Assembly (NCBI GenBank): GCA_903919065.1
Contig: CAIXHD010000573.1
Location: forward strand, 1 to 38,631
Direction of reading: 5' to 3'
Length of the DNA: 38,631 nt
Source of the DNA: an uncultured Bacteroidota bacterium
Lineage (GTDB): Bacteria > Bacteroidota > Bacteroidia > Bacteroidales > UBA12481
The position numbers and the translations under genes are program-made. Below the pieces are notes generated by a model. That model was not told where the DNA came from. It was given only the letters and a program-made list of their open reading frames with translations, and did no database searches. This document shows positions 21,822 to 30,718 of this stretch, in pieces (the first letter of the stretch is position 1; the number at the start of each line of letters is the position of its first letter).

Positions 21822-21990
21822 GAGATTCGAGGGCCAGTTTTGAATTTTGAAATCACAAAGTCAAGTGGGTGCAGAGTCACCCGCTTGGTTTCGTGGAATG
21901 CGACGAGGTCCCGTTTTTCAACGGGATGACACTTCTCCGAGGCAAACCTGATATTGGAACTTCAAAATTCAAAATTGGTCTTCGAATCTC
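21822..21990. repeat. 169-bp palindromic element with internal hairpins
   Basis: The outer arms (21822-21851 and 21961-21990) pair over 30 positions; 27 are Watson-Crick and the other three are all G-U if read as plus-strand RNA (A-C mismatches on the minus strand). Inside are two more hairpins: CAAGTGGGTG/CACCCGCTTG (21862-21871 with 21878-21887) and TCCCGTT/AACGGGA (21909-21915 with 21920-21926). It fills the gap between the GH109-like and desaturase genes, both on the minus strand, and has no ORF of note. It may be a MITE-like or structured intergenic repeat or a small RNA. Confidence 0.8.
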
Positions 21991-22010
21991 ATCCTTTCGG
22001 CTTAGTGGTC

Positions 22011-23408
22011 TTAATCAATAAGTATCTGAAGCTCCCGTTCTTCTTTCCAGCGACCGCGGGTAAAATCAGGGAATTTCACTGGAACGGAGCCAAGTTCAAC
22101 AGAGATTTCAGATATCGGAGTAACTACGCTCCAGGCAGCAGCATCATAAACGTCCATATCCAGCTGTACTCCCCTGTTCAAATTATCGATGATCCTGTAA
22201 ATCTCAACAAAGTCCATTCCACCGTGGCCACCATATTTGGTAATCTCAGCTTTAAGTTTTGTCCAGATTGGGTGATTATACTCAGTTTTATATTTCTGAT
22301 AGTCCGCATCTTTCAGCCAGTCGTGCCCTTTTTCTCCAATGCACAAGCGGCTTGGATAACCTTCATGGTACGCCTTGGTTCCGGCGAGTGAATTCTTTCT
22401 GGAATACGGTCTGGGGGTAACAATATCATGATATAATTGAATCATGCGCCCTTTATTGGTTTTGATCAGGCAGGTATTCATATCACCATGTTTGAAATCA
22501 GTCCGGTTATAAAACTCATTATCAGGGCTCACTGTTTTTGAAAACTCAGTATAAGAAGCCTGAAGTGAGCTTTGCGAGACCAGGTATTCCATACGGTCGC
22601 CGCGATCGATATTCATGTATTGGGTGACAGGTCCTAATCCATGTGTTGGATAGATATTACCGTCATGTGCCAGATTATGCCTGATCCTCCATTTATTATA
22701 ATAGGAATCATCAAAGAGCATTGATCTCAAATTATGGATATAAGCAGCCTCGCCATAGGTCAGAGTTCCGAACACACCTTTTCGTGCCATGTTTAAAATC
22801 CACAGTTCTTCTTCACCATAGCAGCAATTCTCCAGCATCATGCAATTCCTTTGAGTCTCTTCGGCCGTGTTGACCATTTGCCAGCACTCCTCCAGTGTTG
22901 TGGCAGCCGGAACTTCAATAGCAACGTGCTTGCCTTTTCGCATGGCTTCAACAGCCATAGGCACATGCATATCCCATTGAGTGAAAATAAAGACGAGATC
23001 TATATCATCCCTGGCCACCAATTCTTTCCAGGCATCAGCCTTACCTTTATAAACCACAGGGTTCTGTCCTCTTTTCTTTAGGGCTTCAAAGGACCGGTCG
23101 GCGTAACGTTCCTGAATATCACAAATGGCAACAATCTTAGCTTTATCGGGGCATAATGCATCGACGAGCATGGTCATGCCTGAGCCGCGATTGCCAAGAC
23201 CAATAATCCCCACCCTAACCTGTTTGATCGGTGGCACCTTCAATCCGATCACAGACTTTCCCATGCTTGCAGGTGTTTGCGAAATACGGTCAATGATCTC
23301 GTTAATTTCAGGAGTCCCCTTTGCACTGATCAATTGTGGAATTCCCATGAATGCTCCGGTTAACGCTGAAATTCGCAGGAAAGACCTGCGGTCGACATGT
23401 CCTTTCAT
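22011..23408 (-). CDS. Gfo/Idh/MocA oxidoreductase, GH109-like
   Basis: This 465-residue protein has a twin-arginine signal (DRRSFLRISALTGAFMGIP), so it is folded with its cofactor in the cytoplasm and exported. The Rossmann domain carries VGIIGLGNRGSGM, and the rest matches the NAD-dependent glycosidase family GH109 (alpha-N-acetylgalactosaminidase): EVPAATTLEECW, MMLENCCYGEEE, GNIYPTHGLGPVTQYM and GGHGGMDFVEIYRIID. GH109 enzymes keep NAD+ bound and cleave by an oxidation-elimination path; known members remove GalNAc from glycans such as blood-group A antigen and mucin. Assignment to GH109 is good; the true substrate is not proven. It is divergent from the ribulokinase gene, with 139 bases between. 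Confidence 0.88.
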   Translation of the reverse strand: MKGHVDRRSFLRISALTGAFMGIPQLISAKGTPEINEIIDRISQTPASMGKSVIGLKVPPIKQVRVGIIGLGNRGSGMTMLVDALCPDKAKIVAICDIQERYADRSFEALKKRGQNPVVYKGKADAWKELVARDDIDLVFIFTQWDMHVPMAVEAMRKGKHVAIEVPAATTLEECWQMVNTAEETQRNCMMLENCCYGEEELWILNMARKGVFGTLTYGEAAYIHNLRSMLFDDSYYNKWRIRHNLAHDGNIYPTHGLGPVTQYMNIDRGDRMEYLVSQSSLQASYTEFSKTVSPDNEFYNRTDFKHGDMNTCLIKTNKGRMIQLYHDIVTPRPYSRKNSLAGTKAYHEGYPSRLCIGEKGHDWLKDADYQKYKTEYNHPIWTKLKAEITKYGGHGGMDFVEIYRIIDNLNRGVQLDMDVYDAAAWSVVTPISEISVELGSVPVKFPDFTRGRWKEERELQILID

Positions 23409-23488
23409 ATTGTTTTTTATAAGTTGATGGCTTAAAAGTAGTGTCTTCGCTCAGATTCTGCAATGGGCAGGATTTTTTTTATAACTTT

Positions 23489-23535
23489 TTTGTTTAATGA
23501 TTAAAAGTGTATTTTTAACAGTTATTCTTAAGAAT
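23489..23535 (+). promoter_or_regulatory. possible promoter and 12-bp palindrome before the ribulokinase gene
   Basis: TTTG (23489-23492) and TATTTTTA (23510-23517, seven of eight matches to TAnnTTTG) are 17 bases apart, a little short for a Bacteroidota promoter. ATTCTTAAGAAT (23524-23535) is a perfect palindrome just downstream, placed where a repressor could act; nothing shows that it does. AGAAGG before ATG 23548 supports the gene start. Confidence 0.35.
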
Positions 23536-23547
23536 TACCAGAAGGTT

Positions 23548-25164
23548 ATGGAAAAATTTGTAATAGGACTTGATTTCGGGACCGATTCGGTGCGTGCTGT
23601 AATAGTAAATGCTGCAAATGGCAGTGAAGTATCGAATGCGGTATCCTGGTATCCAAGATGGAAAAAAGGTCTTTATTGTAATCCCATAAAGAATCAATAC
23701 AGGCAGCATCCGTTGGATTATCTTGAATCCATGGAAACTGTCATAAAAGAAGCCCTGGCTGCGGCACCTTCAGGGACAGGGGGTAAAATAGCCGGTATTT
23801 CATTTGACACCACCGGTTCCACTCCTGTATTAATAGATAAAAATGGCACCCCGCTGGCTTTAAATCCGTTGTTCAGTGAGAATCCCAATGCTATGTTTAT
23901 TCTGTGGAAAGACCATACTGCTATTGGTGAAGCAGCAGAAATCAACACATTATGTTCAAAATGGAAGATCGACTACTCAAAATATGAAGGTGGAATTTAT
24001 TCATCAGAGTGGGTATGGGCAAAAATTCTTCATGTTTTAAGAGTTGATGAAACAGTGCGACAGGAAGCGTACTCCTGGGTAGAGCATTGCGATTGGATGC
24101 CAGCTGTTTTAAGTGGAAACACAAAACCGGAAGAGCTGATAAGGAGCCGTTGTGCTGCGGGTCATAAAGCCATGTGGCATGAAGACTTCGACGGTCTTCC
24201 ATCCGAAGAATTTCTCGGAGCGCTTGATCCGCTCCTGGTTTCGTATAGAAAAAGGCTGTACACTGAGACCTGGCCGGCAGATAAGAAGGTTGGCATTTTA
24301 CTTCCCGAATGGGCTGAGAAATTTGGAATCAGCGGGGAAGTAACAATTTCAGCCGGAGCTTTCGACGCCCATATGGGTGCCGTAGGAGGCAGCATTAAGC
24401 CATATTCACTGCTTCGGATTATGGGAACATCCACTTGTGACATACTCATTGCTCCGCCTGAGGATATGCTTGGAAAATTGATTCCGGGTATTTGCGGACA
24501 AGTTGACGGATCGGTAGTCCCAGGAATGATTGGTCTGGAAGCCGGTCAGTCTGCTTTTGGCGATGTTTATGCGTGGTTCAAAAAAATAGTAGGCTGGCCC
24601 ATACAATATTTATCTGATCCTGCTGAGCGGGAAAGGATCAGTGATTCAATTCTTGACAGGCTTGCCGAAGAAGCAAGCAAATTAGCTGATGATGATACTA
24701 TTCCGGTTGCTAACGACTGGTTTAACGGTAGAAGAACACCTGATGCGGATCAAACTGTGATGGCAACCATAACAGGGTTAACTCTTGGTACTGATGCACC
24801 CATGATTTTCAAGGCTCTCGTTGAGGCAACAGCTTTTGGCAGCAGGGCAATTGCAGAAAGGTTCATTGAACATGGAATTCCAATCCGGGAGGTTATAGCT
24901 ATTGGAGGCGTTGCCAAGAAATCAGCTTTTGTGATGCAAACACTTGCTGATGTGATGAACACAGAAATCAGGGTTACCTCGGCAGATCAGGCATGTGCTT
25001 TGGGAGCCGCCATGTTTGCAGCTACAGCAGCAGGCATTTATCCAAAAGTTGAAGACGCTATGGATGTCATGGGACAGGGTTTTGATGAGGTTTACCGCCC
25101 AAATCCTGAAAAAGTTTCCTATTACAACCTGAAATATGTTAAATATAAAACATTGGCTTTCTGA
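23548..25164 (+). CDS. araB: ribulokinase (FGGY kinase)
   Basis: This 538-residue cytoplasmic kinase phosphorylates ribulose, probably L-ribulose from arabinose. It starts with FVIGLDFGTDSVRAVIVN, the ATP-site phosphate loop with the GTDSVRA wording of AraB, and has ISFDTTGSTPVLID, ISAGAFDAHMGAVGGSIKPY, RIMGTSTCDI and the C-terminal FGGY motif region IREVIAIGGVAKKSAFVMQT. ATG 23548 is supported by AGAAGG upstream; 17 further residues up to an in-frame ATG at 23497 look unrelated. AraA and AraD are not in the window, so the pathway must be completed elsewhere, and another pentulose substrate is possible. A promoter for susC lies downstream, so it is probably a single-gene unit. Confidence 0.9.
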   Translation: MEKFVIGLDFGTDSVRAVIVNAANGSEVSNAVSWYPRWKKGLYCNPIKNQYRQHPLDYLESMETVIKEALAAAPSGTGGKIAGISFDTTGSTPVLIDKNGTPLALNPLFSENPNAMFILWKDHTAIGEAAEINTLCSKWKIDYSKYEGGIYSSEWVWAKILHVLRVDETVRQEAYSWVEHCDWMPAVLSGNTKPEELIRSRCAAGHKAMWHEDFDGLPSEEFLGALDPLLVSYRKRLYTETWPADKKVGILLPEWAEKFGISGEVTISAGAFDAHMGAVGGSIKPYSLLRIMGTSTCDILIAPPEDMLGKLIPGICGQVDGSVVPGMIGLEAGQSAFGDVYAWFKKIVGWPIQYLSDPAERERISDSILDRLAEEASKLADDDTIPVANDWFNGRRTPDADQTVMATITGLTLGTDAPMIFKALVEATAFGSRAIAERFIEHGIPIREVIAIGGVAKKSAFVMQTLADVMNTEIRVTSADQACALGAAMFAATAAGIYPKVEDAMDVMGQGFDEVYRPNPEKVSYYNLKYVKYKTLAF

Positions 25165-25256
25165 AAGAAGCTAAATATTTCATTTTTTATCCAAATTTCT
25201 ATCGGTTGAAATCAAATAAAATAGTGCTGAAAAGCAGAAAAAACAGAATTCTCTTT

Positions 25257-25264
25257 TATATTTG
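25257..25264 (+). promoter_or_regulatory. candidate -7 box for susC
   Basis: TATATTTG fits TAnnTTTG exactly. No TTTG lies at the expected 19-base distance upstream (the bases there are GCAG), so only half of the consensus is met. It would give a leader of about 120 bases before susC. I see no other better candidate in the 226-base gap, which is AT-rich and otherwise featureless. Confidence 0.4.
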
Positions 25265-25390
25265 TGCCTGACGAATGCTTTTGAAACCTAGATACTACAT
25301 GTACTTACCTGAAAAATGGTAATAGACGGGAATTAATTTTCTACAATTTAATTTTTGTTCATTTATTGTTTAACCAAATACTAATTTCCT

Positions 25391-28300
25391 ATGAGTAGCA
25401 AACTTAGCTTGAAGAAGTGCTTCACTATTACGGTGACAGCATTTTTTATGTTCGCAAGCGTTTATGCACAGCAGCTCAAGGTAAGCGGAAAGGTCACGGA
25501 TGCGTCGACCAATGAAGCTTTATCTGGGGCTAATGTTGCACTGAAAGGATCAGGAACAGGCATTACCACGACTGACGGAAACGGCGCTTACACGCTGTCC
25601 GCCAACAGGGGTGGTGTTCTGGTGTTCTCATTACTGGGTTACGCAACCCAGGAGGTCGCTGTTGGTACTTCAACCACTATCAATGTTGCATTAAGGGCAC
25701 AGGCCAATGAATTGAATGAGGTTGTTGTAACAGCTTTAGGTATTCGCCGTTCCCAAAAGGCTTTGGGGTATGCCGTTAGTAAGATCGATTCAAAAGATCT
25801 GACGAACGTAGGTACTCCAAACTTCGGATCAGCCATGTACGGTAAGGCATCCGGGGTAAGAATCACTTCAGCTCCAGGGGGAGCTACAAGTGCGGTGAAC
25901 ATCAACATCAGGGGTATGAACTCTATCAACTTCAGCAACCAGCCGTTGATCATCGTGGATGGTGTACCTATCCGCAATGGTGAAAACAACAATGCCGGTT
26001 ACTGGGGAGACCAGAGAATCCGTGGAAACGGCTTAGTTGACATCAACCCATCTGACATTGACAACCTTACCGTTCTTAAAGGCGCATCTGCATCTGCACT
26101 TTACGGATCAGAAGCTGCTAACGGTGTTGTGGTTATCACCACAAAAAGAGGCACTCAGCGTCAGGGTTTGGGCATTGAAGCCAATTACACCTATCTGAAT
26201 GAAACACCTGCATTTCTTCCTCCTTTCCAGAACGATTATGGTCCTGGATATGATATGGGAACCAACGTTAACAATTTCGGCGCTAACCAGGATGGTTGGT
26301 TATTTGCCACTGTTGAAGGTGCCCAGATTCGCAGGCCGATCTATCGCGCTTATGCTCAGTTCGGACCAAAATTTGATGGCCAGCCGGTTATCGGATGGGA
26401 CGGAAAAGTTCATCCTTACGTAGCTCAGCCTGACAACTGGAAAAACCTTTTCAGAACTGGTTTCAACTCAACTGCTAACGTTGCAGTTAACAAATCCGGT
26501 GATTGGGGAAATGTTCGTTTCTCTTATACCCGTATGGATTATCAGGGAACACAAAGGGGTGGCGAACATAATCGTAACACATTCAATTTAACATCAACAT
26601 TGAATCTTCACAAAAACCTGAAGGTTGATATCGGTGTAAATTACATCAATCAGTTTACGAAAAACCGTCCTTACCTGATCAGCCGTATCACCAATAACTA
26701 CGGAGGTTTCCTCAGTCGTTTTGATGATGCTCAGTGGTATCTCGACAAATATCAGACCAGCAAGGGATATTATTTCCGCATGGCCAGCCAGCCAAGTGCA
26801 ACTCCAAATGAGAACATTCAGTATAACCCAAGGGCTACTGACTTGCTCGATTTCTTCTGGAGAACCCTTCGCACTCAGAACCTGGAAAAACAGGATCGTT
26901 TGATCTCCAATGCAACTGCAACCTGGACCATTCTTCCGGGCCTGACCTTCAGGGGCAGAATTGCTAACGATTTCACCGCTGTCGGTATTGAAAACCGTGA
27001 TCCCAACTCTGTACCAATCAGTTTGGGCAACTCCGGTGGTTTCAGCCTGAGCAACACCATGTATTCCACTTTCTACGGAGACGCTATGTTATCTTATGAT
27101 AAAAAGTTATCCGATGATATTGGTTTAGTTGTCAATGCTGGTTTTAACGGCCGCAGAGAAACTTACAAATCAACCAGTGCATGGACCGTTGATGGTTTGA
27201 GCACCGAAAACTGGTTCCACCTGAATGCATCTGTTAACAGAGGTTCTTCAAACGGAGGCGGTGACTATAACGAACTCCTGAAATATGCTTTCTTCGGAAC
27301 CGCAGCTTTCAGTTACAAAGATTTTGCTTTTGTTGAATTCACAGGTCGTCAGGAATCATCTTCCACACTGCCTCCCGGAAGCAACACATTCTTCTATCCT
27401 TCAGTTAACGGTAGCTTTATTTTCTCCGATGCATTCAGCATGCCAAGCTTTATTGATTATGGTAAAGTTCGCGTAGGCTGGGGTATTGTAGGTAACGCTC
27501 CTCCAATGTATGCTGCAAGCAATGCATACAACCAGGGAACAGTAAACGGTATCGTTTACAACACCGTTTCCGGAAGTTATGGTAACGACAAAATCAGACC
27601 AGAAGAAAAGCATGAATTCGAAGCAGGTACCGAGATGAAATTCTTAGGAAACCGCTTAGGTTTAGAATTTAACTTCTACAGCAATAAGATTGTTGACCAG
27701 ATTCTGTGGTTATCAGTTCCTACCACTGTTGGTGCCGGCAGCATGCTGACCAACATTGGCGAATTGAAGAACGTAGGTATTGAAGCTTCATTATATGGTA
27801 CTCCTGTTCAGTCGAAAGATTTCAAATGGGATATCCGTGGCAACTTTGCTAAAAACCGCAACGAAGTTGTTAGCTTGATGGCAGGTGTTGATCGCCTGAC
27901 TCATGCCAACATCGATGCAGGTGCTGCTTTGATTGTTTCCGAACCGGGCCAGCCGATGGGTGACATTCTTTGCTACTTGCCTAAAGTTGACGCCAGTGGC
28001 AATATGATCGTTGATCCAGTTGACGGTATGTATCAGATTGACTTTACCGAAATGAAAAAAGTAGGTAATGTTACTCCTGACATCGTTGGTGGTATTGGCA
28101 ACTATGTTGAATACAAAAACTTCTTTGTTGATTTCACAATCGACTTCAACCTTGGAAGCCAGGTTATGTCAATTGCCCGTCAGTATATGAAGGGTGCCGG
28201 TATGTTTGAAGAAACCCTGCAATACAGGGATGCAGAACATGGCGGTACAGCTTATTATATCAATGCCGACGGCAAGAAGATCGCTGACGTTGCAAGTGCA

Positions 28301-28720
28301 CCATCAGGAGCTAAAATCTTCAATGACGGAGTTGTTCTTCCTGGTGTAAAACCTGACGGAACACCTAATGATGTTATCGTTGATGCAGCTAACTACTACC
28401 TGAATACTTACACATGGGGTGCAAACCCGGCATGGGGTATTCCATACAGCCGTTACGATGACGCCGTTGTAAACAACGACTATATCAAATTCCGCGAATT
28501 ATCCATTGGCTACAATTTGCCAACGAATATTGCCAAGAAGGTTGGATGCAGCAATCTGAGAGTATCTCTGATTGGAAGCAACCTTTTCTATATCTATCGC
28601 ACCATGAAGGAATTTGATGCAGAAACTAACCTTGGATCCAGCTGGGTAAACCAGGCTATTGTTAACGGATCAACTGCTGCTACCAGAAGCCTTGGTTTCT
28701 CAATCCGCGCAAGTTTCTAA
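25391..28720 (+). CDS. SusC/RagA-type TonB-dependent outer-membrane transporter
   Basis: This 1109-residue protein imports glycans or peptides through the outer membrane. Order: signal peptide (1-26, ending SVYA), carboxypeptidase-regulatory-like domain (about 28-110, LKVSGKVTDASTNEALSGAN), the TonB-box/SusC motif NEVVVTALGIRRSQKALGYA, the plug (about 120-235, with NIRGMNSINFSNQPLIIVDG and SALYGSEAANGVVVITTKRG), and a 22-strand-type barrel ending SIRASF with a terminal phenylalanine. There is no STN domain, so it should not signal to an anti-sigma factor itself. susD follows after 22 bases. No glycosidase or regulator is attached, so the substrate is unknown; GH109, ribulokinase and beta-galactosidase are within 25 kb, but linkage is only suggestive. 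Confidence 0.96.
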   Translation: MSSKLSLKKCFTITVTAFFMFASVYAQQLKVSGKVTDASTNEALSGANVALKGSGTGITTTDGNGAYTLSANRGGVLVFSLLGYATQEVAVGTSTTINVALRAQANELNEVVVTALGIRRSQKALGYAVSKIDSKDLTNVGTPNFGSAMYGKASGVRITSAPGGATSAVNINIRGMNSINFSNQPLIIVDGVPIRNGENNNAGYWGDQRIRGNGLVDINPSDIDNLTVLKGASASALYGSEAANGVVVITTKRGTQRQGLGIEANYTYLNETPAFLPPFQNDYGPGYDMGTNVNNFGANQDGWLFATVEGAQIRRPIYRAYAQFGPKFDGQPVIGWDGKVHPYVAQPDNWKNLFRTGFNSTANVAVNKSGDWGNVRFSYTRMDYQGTQRGGEHNRNTFNLTSTLNLHKNLKVDIGVNYINQFTKNRPYLISRITNNYGGFLSRFDDAQWYLDKYQTSKGYYFRMASQPSATPNENIQYNPRATDLLDFFWRTLRTQNLEKQDRLISNATATWTILPGLTFRGRIANDFTAVGIENRDPNSVPISLGNSGGFSLSNTMYSTFYGDAMLSYDKKLSDDIGLVVNAGFNGRRETYKSTSAWTVDGLSTENWFHLNASVNRGSSNGGGDYNELLKYAFFGTAAFSYKDFAFVEFTGRQESSSTLPPGSNTFFYPSVNGSFIFSDAFSMPSFIDYGKVRVGWGIVGNAPPMYAASNAYNQGTVNGIVYNTVSGSYGNDKIRPEEKHEFEAGTEMKFLGNRLGLEFNFYSNKIVDQILWLSVPTTVGAGSMLTNIGELKNVGIEASLYGTPVQSKDFKWDIRGNFAKNRNEVVSLMAGVDRLTHANIDAGAALIVSEPGQPMGDILCYLPKVDASGNMIVDPVDGMYQIDFTEMKKVGNVTPDIVGGIGNYVEYKNFFVDFTIDFNLGSQVMSIARQYMKGAGMFEETLQYRDAEHGGTAYYINADGKKIADVASAPSGAKIFNDGVVLPGVKPDGTPNDVIVDAANYYLNTYTWGANPAWGIPYSRYDDAVVNNDYIKFRELSIGYNLPTNIAKKVGCSNLRVSLIGSNLFYIYRTMKEFDAETNLGSSWVNQAIVNGSTAATRSLGFSIRASF

Positions 28721-28742
28721 TAACGACTAAACATTTAGAAAT

Positions 28743-30299
28743 ATGAAAAAAAGAGTTTATATAGCATTATTGGCCTTTGCTTCATTCGCGATCGTTTTTA
28801 ACGGATGCAAGAAAAGCGAACTGGAAACATTATACCCGAATCCGGGCCAATCCTCAACTGCTTCTGTCGAGAATTTCCTGACAGGAGTTTTAGCGAGTGC
28901 CAATGAGGTAGTATTACCTACCTATTGGAGATTTTTCGTTGTTGAACAGCCTACGCTGGGCCATTATACCCATACTATGGGCTGGATCAATTCGAAAGAT
29001 CAGTTTATTCCACCGGCAGCTGCTATGGATTGGAGATGGAACGTATATTATAATACGGTTACCCAATTCAGGGTTATGGAAAACCTGTACAGCAAACTGG
29101 AAGCATCAGCTCAGGTTGAATACAGAATCTTTATGATGGCTGCTACTATTTTCTTCTATGATCAAACTCAGCAGACTGTTGACTTGTTTGGTGATATTCC
29201 TTGGACCGAAGCAGGAAGAGTTCGTCAGATTGGTAATCTCGACGAGGCGCTTCCTAAATACGACGACGCCAAGACTATCTACACCACCATGCTGGCCGAC
29301 CTGAAAGTTATGGCTGATGAGTTTGCGACCACCCTCTCGGTTCCTACTTTCTATGCCGGTTTATTCGCGAAGAAAGATTTCCTGAATCATGGTAGTTTGA
29401 TTTTATGGCAGAAGTATTGCAACTCATTGCGCTTAAGAATGCTGATGCGTGCTTCCGATGTAATGCCGACTACTGAAATTGGCGAAATTCTTGGTAATCC
29501 AACTAAGTACCCGGTTATCGACAACAATGCTGAAGCCACCATGCTTGACGAACCAGGACCAGATCTTTATGCTGGTCAGGGTATCCGCTCGGCTATGGAA
29601 ACATGGGGTGTTTATGACATCGCTCCTTATTCCATGGTTAAGAACATGGTTGACAATGGTGACCCAAGGTTGGTGATCACTTTTGATCCCAATAAGGCCG
29701 GTGTATACATTGGTATGAACCCAGTGGACAATGCCACTCTTCAGAATCAAAAACTGACTGATGGTCTGGTTTCAAGGTATGATACATCATCATTTACCAG
29801 AAACACCTTGTTCCCGGGATTTATCATGACCGCTGCTGAAGTTAGTTTCCTTGAATGTGAAGCCTTCCAGAAAGGTTTTGCAACAGGAAATGCAAAAGCA
29901 GAATATGAAGAAGGAATTCATCACTCCATTGAAATGTGGTATAAAATCAATGCAACCGGTACTTACAGAACTCCTGTAACCATGCCGACTGCTGGTGAAA
30001 TTACAGCTTATCTCAACAGCCCTGCAGTAAACTGGGATGGAAATGCTGATAAAATGGCCTTGATTGGTACCCAGAAATGGCTGAACACCGGTCTGGCACA
30101 AATGCCACAAACCTGGGCTGAGTTACGCAGACTTGATAAGCCAGCGTTAGCCTTCCCGGAAGATGCAACCAGTCAGCAGAAAGTTCCGCCAGTAAGGTGG
30201 TTATATCCTGTAACTGAAAAAGATCTCAACGGCACTAACTACAATGCAGTTAAAGCTCAGAGCGATCTGAACAATAAAGTTTTCTGGGATATCAAGTAA
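28743..30299 (+). CDS. SusD/RagB-type substrate-binding lipoprotein
   Basis: This 518-residue surface lipoprotein acts as the lid and ligand binder of the SusC channel. The signal ends IVFNGC with Cys22 as lipidation site. The body is rich in aromatic residues and helices as in the SusD-like 2 group (for example FMMAATIFFYDQTQQTVDLF, DIPWTEAGR, LRLRMLMRASD, and the C-terminal TQKWLNTGLAQMPQTWAELR). It follows susC by 22 bases and is followed by a strong terminator, so the two form a closed two-gene operon. Glycan specificity cannot be read from sequence; some SusCD pairs take up peptides instead. Confidence 0.94.
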   Translation: MKKRVYIALLAFASFAIVFNGCKKSELETLYPNPGQSSTASVENFLTGVLASANEVVLPTYWRFFVVEQPTLGHYTHTMGWINSKDQFIPPAAAMDWRWNVYYNTVTQFRVMENLYSKLEASAQVEYRIFMMAATIFFYDQTQQTVDLFGDIPWTEAGRVRQIGNLDEALPKYDDAKTIYTTMLADLKVMADEFATTLSVPTFYAGLFAKKDFLNHGSLILWQKYCNSLRLRMLMRASDVMPTTEIGEILGNPTKYPVIDNNAEATMLDEPGPDLYAGQGIRSAMETWGVYDIAPYSMVKNMVDNGDPRLVITFDPNKAGVYIGMNPVDNATLQNQKLTDGLVSRYDTSSFTRNTLFPGFIMTAAEVSFLECEAFQKGFATGNAKAEYEEGIHHSIEMWYKINATGTYRTPVTMPTAGEITAYLNSPAVNWDGNADKMALIGTQKWLNTGLAQMPQTWAELRRLDKPALAFPEDATSQQKVPPVRWLYPVTEKDLNGTNYNAVKAQSDLNNKVFWDIK

Positions 30300-30323
30300 G
30301 AAATCCTTGAGGATGATAAAAGT

Positions 30324-30355
30324 AAAAGGCCGGGGAAACCCGGCCTTTTCTTTTA
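30324..30355 (+). terminator. intrinsic terminator after susD
   Basis: AAAAGGCCGGG (30324-30334) and CCCGGCCTTTT (30339-30349) form a perfect 11-bp stem on a GAAA loop, followed by CTTTTATT. It lies 25 bases after the susD stop and is the strongest terminator in the window. Confidence 0.9.
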
Positions 30356-30410
30356 TTGGTAGATGAGATTTTAAAATAACGAAGCCAATAATCACCTGAT
30401 TACATCGAAT

Positions 30411-30430
30411 CCGCCGGTTAAAACCGACGG
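30411..30430. repeat. CGGTTTTAACCG-core palindrome
   Basis: CCGCCGGTT and AACCGACGG pair over nine positions with one C-A mismatch around AA. The core is the same as in the pnt terminator (20627-20644), but no U-tract follows, so it is not an obvious terminator. Like that one, it lies next to a heptamer array (30 bases away). Probably a small intergenic palindrome family. Confidence 0.6.
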
Positions 30431-30460
30431 CTAATGATATTAGAATCCAATGCTCCCAAC

Positions 30461-30536
30461 TCTTGTCTTCCGTCTATCGTCGATCGATCTTCGTCTTCCG
30501 TGTTCCGTCTATCGATCTTCTTCTTCGTCTACCGTC
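30461..30536. repeat. heptamer tandem array, unit TTCCGTC/TATCGTC
   Basis: Eleven units, ten of 7 bases and one of 6: TCTTGTC, TTCCGTC, TATCGTC, GATCGAT, CTTCGTC, TTCCGTG, TTCCGTC, TATCGAT, CTTCTT, CTTCGTC, TACCGTC. It is more degenerate than the other two arrays, but the 7-base step is clear. It lies between the susD terminator and the hairpins downstream of the tRNA; no gene covers it. Confidence 0.75.
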
Positions 30537-30544
30537 TTTTTGTT

Positions 30545-30675
30545 ATGCCTCACTTTGTTCGGCATGATCCGCCGGGGGGTGCTCACACCAAAGGGTTAGC
30601 AGCCTTGCGATAATCCTTCGGATTAAGCGTTTACTTTTCCCGGGGATCTTATCGAACAAGTTCGTAAGATCCCCG
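30545..30675. other. row of stem-loops downstream of tRNA-Ser
   Basis: Reading plus-strand coordinates, three inverted repeats follow one another: ATGCC/GGCAT (30545-30565), TAATCC/GGATTA (30611-30625), and a long one, CGGGGATCTTA-T-CGAAC with GTTCG-TAAGATCCCCG (30641-30675; 16 bp with one bulged base). With the tRNA terminator hairpin they make four stem-loops in about 175 bases. The ORFs crossing this stretch are tRNA shadows. It may be a repeat element next to the tRNA or an attachment-site relic, but no integrase or duplicated tRNA end is seen. Confidence 0.6.
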
Positions 30676-30718
30676 AAAAAAGCAAACGCCTGCTTCGCAT
30701 ATCGCAAAGCAGGCGTTT
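30676..30718 (-). terminator. intrinsic terminator of tRNA-Ser
   Basis: On the minus strand a 12-bp stem (AAACGCCTGCTT with AAGCAGGCGTTT, plus strand 30707-30718 and 30684-30695) has an inner extension GC/GC past one mismatch, followed by GC and then six T. It begins directly after the encoded CCA end of the tRNA, so the trailer is almost nothing but the terminator. Confidence 0.8.

Noticed and set aside
17481-30536. CRISPR arrays
   Set aside because: The repeated tracts are head-to-tail 7-mers with no spacers, and no cas gene is present.
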